The notes under the pieces: model-generated
Told to the model about the DNA's origin: nothing
Seen by the model: only the letters and a program-made list of their open reading frames with translations
The model's database searches: none
Source of the DNA: Curtobacterium sp. MR_MD2014
Lineage (GTDB): Bacteria > Actinomycetota > Actinomycetes > Actinomycetales > Microbacteriaceae
Direction of reading: 5' to 3'
Assembly (NCBI RefSeq): GCF_000772085.1
Contig: NZ_CP009755.1
Location: forward strand, 1-64,000
DNA: 64,000 nt
In this document: positions 62,813-64,000 of the stretch, piece after piece
How the letters are laid out: each line of letters starts with the position of its first letter
Position numbering within the stretch: position 1 is the stretch's first letter
Position numbers and translations under genes: made by a program

Positions 62813-63451
62813 TCAGGCGGTGGCCGTCGGTGTGACGACCTGGGGCTGGGCGGGGGTCGACGGTGCTCTGCGACCCCCGCGTCGGGAGAGCACGGCCGCG
62901 CCGACGAAGACGACGAGCGCGACCAGGGCGGCGCCGACGGTCCACGCGGCCCCGGCCGGCCACCGACCGGAGAGCCCGAGGAGCGCCGGCGCGGTCGTGG
63001 TGGTCTGGCTGGCGAGGACGAGGGCCCAGGCGGTGTACCGGCCGAGGTCACGACCCAGGGCGAGCAGGAGGAAGAAGAGCGTCCAGAGCCCGGCCCAGGT
63101 CGCCCACAGCACGGCGAGGACCGGGTCGACGGTGACGTTCGTGACCGCGAAGACGACGGCGATCGCGGCGACGAGGCCGCAGAACCAGCCGAGCCCCGTC
63201 GAGCCGAGCCCCGCGAGCGCGTCGATCCCCACGTACAGGTAGGTGAGGCCGAAGAGGAACGTCCCCGCGATCGAGAGCAGGACGGGCAGTGACCCGTCGG
63301 CCGTGACGGAGACGGCCGTGCACAGCACGAGCTGCAGCCCGCCGATCAGGACGTTGAACACACCGCTGTCACGGCCGGGGACCCGACCGAGCAGGGTGAG
63401 CCCGTTGATGAGCAGTGCCGCTCCGGAGAGCACCAAGCAGATGTACGCCAT
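62813..63451 (-). CDS. AmiS/UreI-family amide or urea channel
   Basis: The 212-residue protein has about six membrane helices with family motifs TYLYVGIDALAGLGS and WATWAGLWTLFFLLL. AmiS/UreI proteins pass short amides or urea through the membrane. I chose ATG 63451 (MAYICLVLSG); the longer frame to 63586 adds a charged, non-homologous extension. It lies 37 bases upstream of the monooxygenase gene and is probably co-transcribed. Divergent from the TetR gene at 63613. Confidence 0.85.
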   Translation of the reverse strand: MAYICLVLSGAALLINGLTLLGRVPGRDSGVFNVLIGGLQLVLCTAVSVTADGSLPVLLSIAGTFLFGLTYLYVGIDALAGLGSTGLGWFCGLVAAIAVVFAVTNVTVDPVLAVLWATWAGLWTLFFLLLALGRDLGRYTAWALVLASQTTTTAPALLGLSGRWPAGAAWTVGAALVALVVFVGAAVLSRRGGRRAPSTPAQPQVVTPTATA

Positions 63452-63612
63452 GGCGACGACCGTGGCAGCGAGGGGACCGCCGCGGAAGGGTTGTGTCGCA
63501 CTGTGTCCGACGGTGACGATCCGTGAGGTCGAGCGCTCACTGCTGCTCCCGACGTCGCTCGCCCCCGGACGGGAGGTCGCGCGCACACCGCTCCGTGGGC
63601 AGGATCGACCAC

Positions 63613-64000
63613 ATGCCCGACGCCGACCTCCGCGCCCGCATCGTCTCCGGTGCTGCCGATGCCTTCCGTGACGGCGACTTCCACACGGTCGGCCCGGACG
63701 ACGTCGCCCGGGCCGCCGACGTCACGGTGGCCGAGGTGCACCGCGTGTTCCCGTCGTGGGACCTGCTCGTCGTGGCCGTCGTCGACCGGTGGACCAAGGA
63801 CGGCCGCGATGCGCTCCGCGGGGTCGCCGAGCAGGAGGGGGCCGTCGCGTACCTCCGAGCCCGGCTCGACCGCGGGCACCGGCACCCCGCGGTCGTGCGG
63901 GTCCGCGTCGCGCTGCTCAGCGCGACCTCGACCCCGGGCCACCCGGCGTCGGGGTGGTTCCGGCAGCAGTACACGATGCTCTTCGAGGACGTGACCCTCG
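63613..64000 (+). CDS. TetR-family regulator, cut by the window end
   Basis: An open frame starts at ATG 63613 and runs out of the window after 129 codons. The first 50 residues form a TetR helix-turn-helix (GPDDVARAADVTVAEVHRVFPS). CAGGAT ends seven bases before the ATG, so the mRNA may be leaderless. It is divergent from the AmiS/UreI-monooxygenase pair, its likely target. The C terminus is unseen. Confidence 0.75.
   Translation, partial: MPDADLRARIVSGAADAFRDGDFHTVGPDDVARAADVTVAEVHRVFPSWDLLVVAVVDRWTKDGRDALRGVAEQEGAVAYLRARLDRGHRHPAVVRVRVALLSATSTPGHPASGWFRQQYTMLFEDVTL

Overview
The window is a continuous, gene-dense stretch of a very high-GC actinobacterial chromosome, most likely from the Microbacteriaceae (a Curtobacterium-like plant-associated genus is my inference). 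Supporting signs are the strong G/C bias at third codon positions, many GTG starts, ATGA/GTGA overlaps, several leaderless-type promoters, and the conserved order dnaA-dnaN-gnd-recF-dciA-gyrB-gyrA-tRNA-Ile-tRNA-Ala. I see no insertion sequence, phage or CRISPR array.

Positions 1-25100 form the conserved origin-proximal core. dnaA starts at base 1 and an oriC-type region with DnaA boxes separates it from dnaN. Replication and gyrase genes follow, then a DUF3566 membrane protein, tRNA-Ile and tRNA-Ala, a cwsA-position protein, ppiA, a zinc-ribbon rhomboid protease, crgA and a glutamine amidotransferase. The leftward cell-envelope signalling operon fhaA-fhaB-pstP-rodA/ftsW-pbpA-pknA-pknB then runs towards the origin, and tRNA-Leu(CAG) closes the core. 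A second dense DnaA-box cluster sits upstream of crgA.

Positions 25100-44100 are accessory. They hold a secreted metzincin protease and a GntR-controlled eight-gene locus. That locus encodes a TIM-barrel enzyme, a 3-hydroxyacid-type dehydrogenase, an SDR, an MFS carrier, a DhaK/DhaL fusion kinase, and RpiB and TPI paralogues. It looks like a pathway funnelling a sugar acid through a tetrulose to erythrose-4-phosphate. Next come a two-component system, a manganese catalase, an Hsp20 gene with both HAIR and CIRCE operators, a MarR/phenolic acid decarboxylase/esterase locus for plant phenolics, an aldo-keto reductase, and further MarR and TetR regulators.

Positions 44100-64000 carry carbohydrate and efflux functions. 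There is a GH20 hexosaminidase, a Tat-exported protein, a ROK kinase and ROK repressor, and an ABC sugar importer without its own ATPase. These are followed by an esterase and MFS exporter, a Gfo/Idh/MocA dehydrogenase and sugar isomerase divergent from an MFS sugar carrier, a carboxylesterase, a DszC-like flavoprotein, an AmiS/UreI channel, and a TetR gene cut by the window end. A family of near-perfect palindromes with the core GACGGACGGGAGGC recurs at gene ends and probably acts as terminators.
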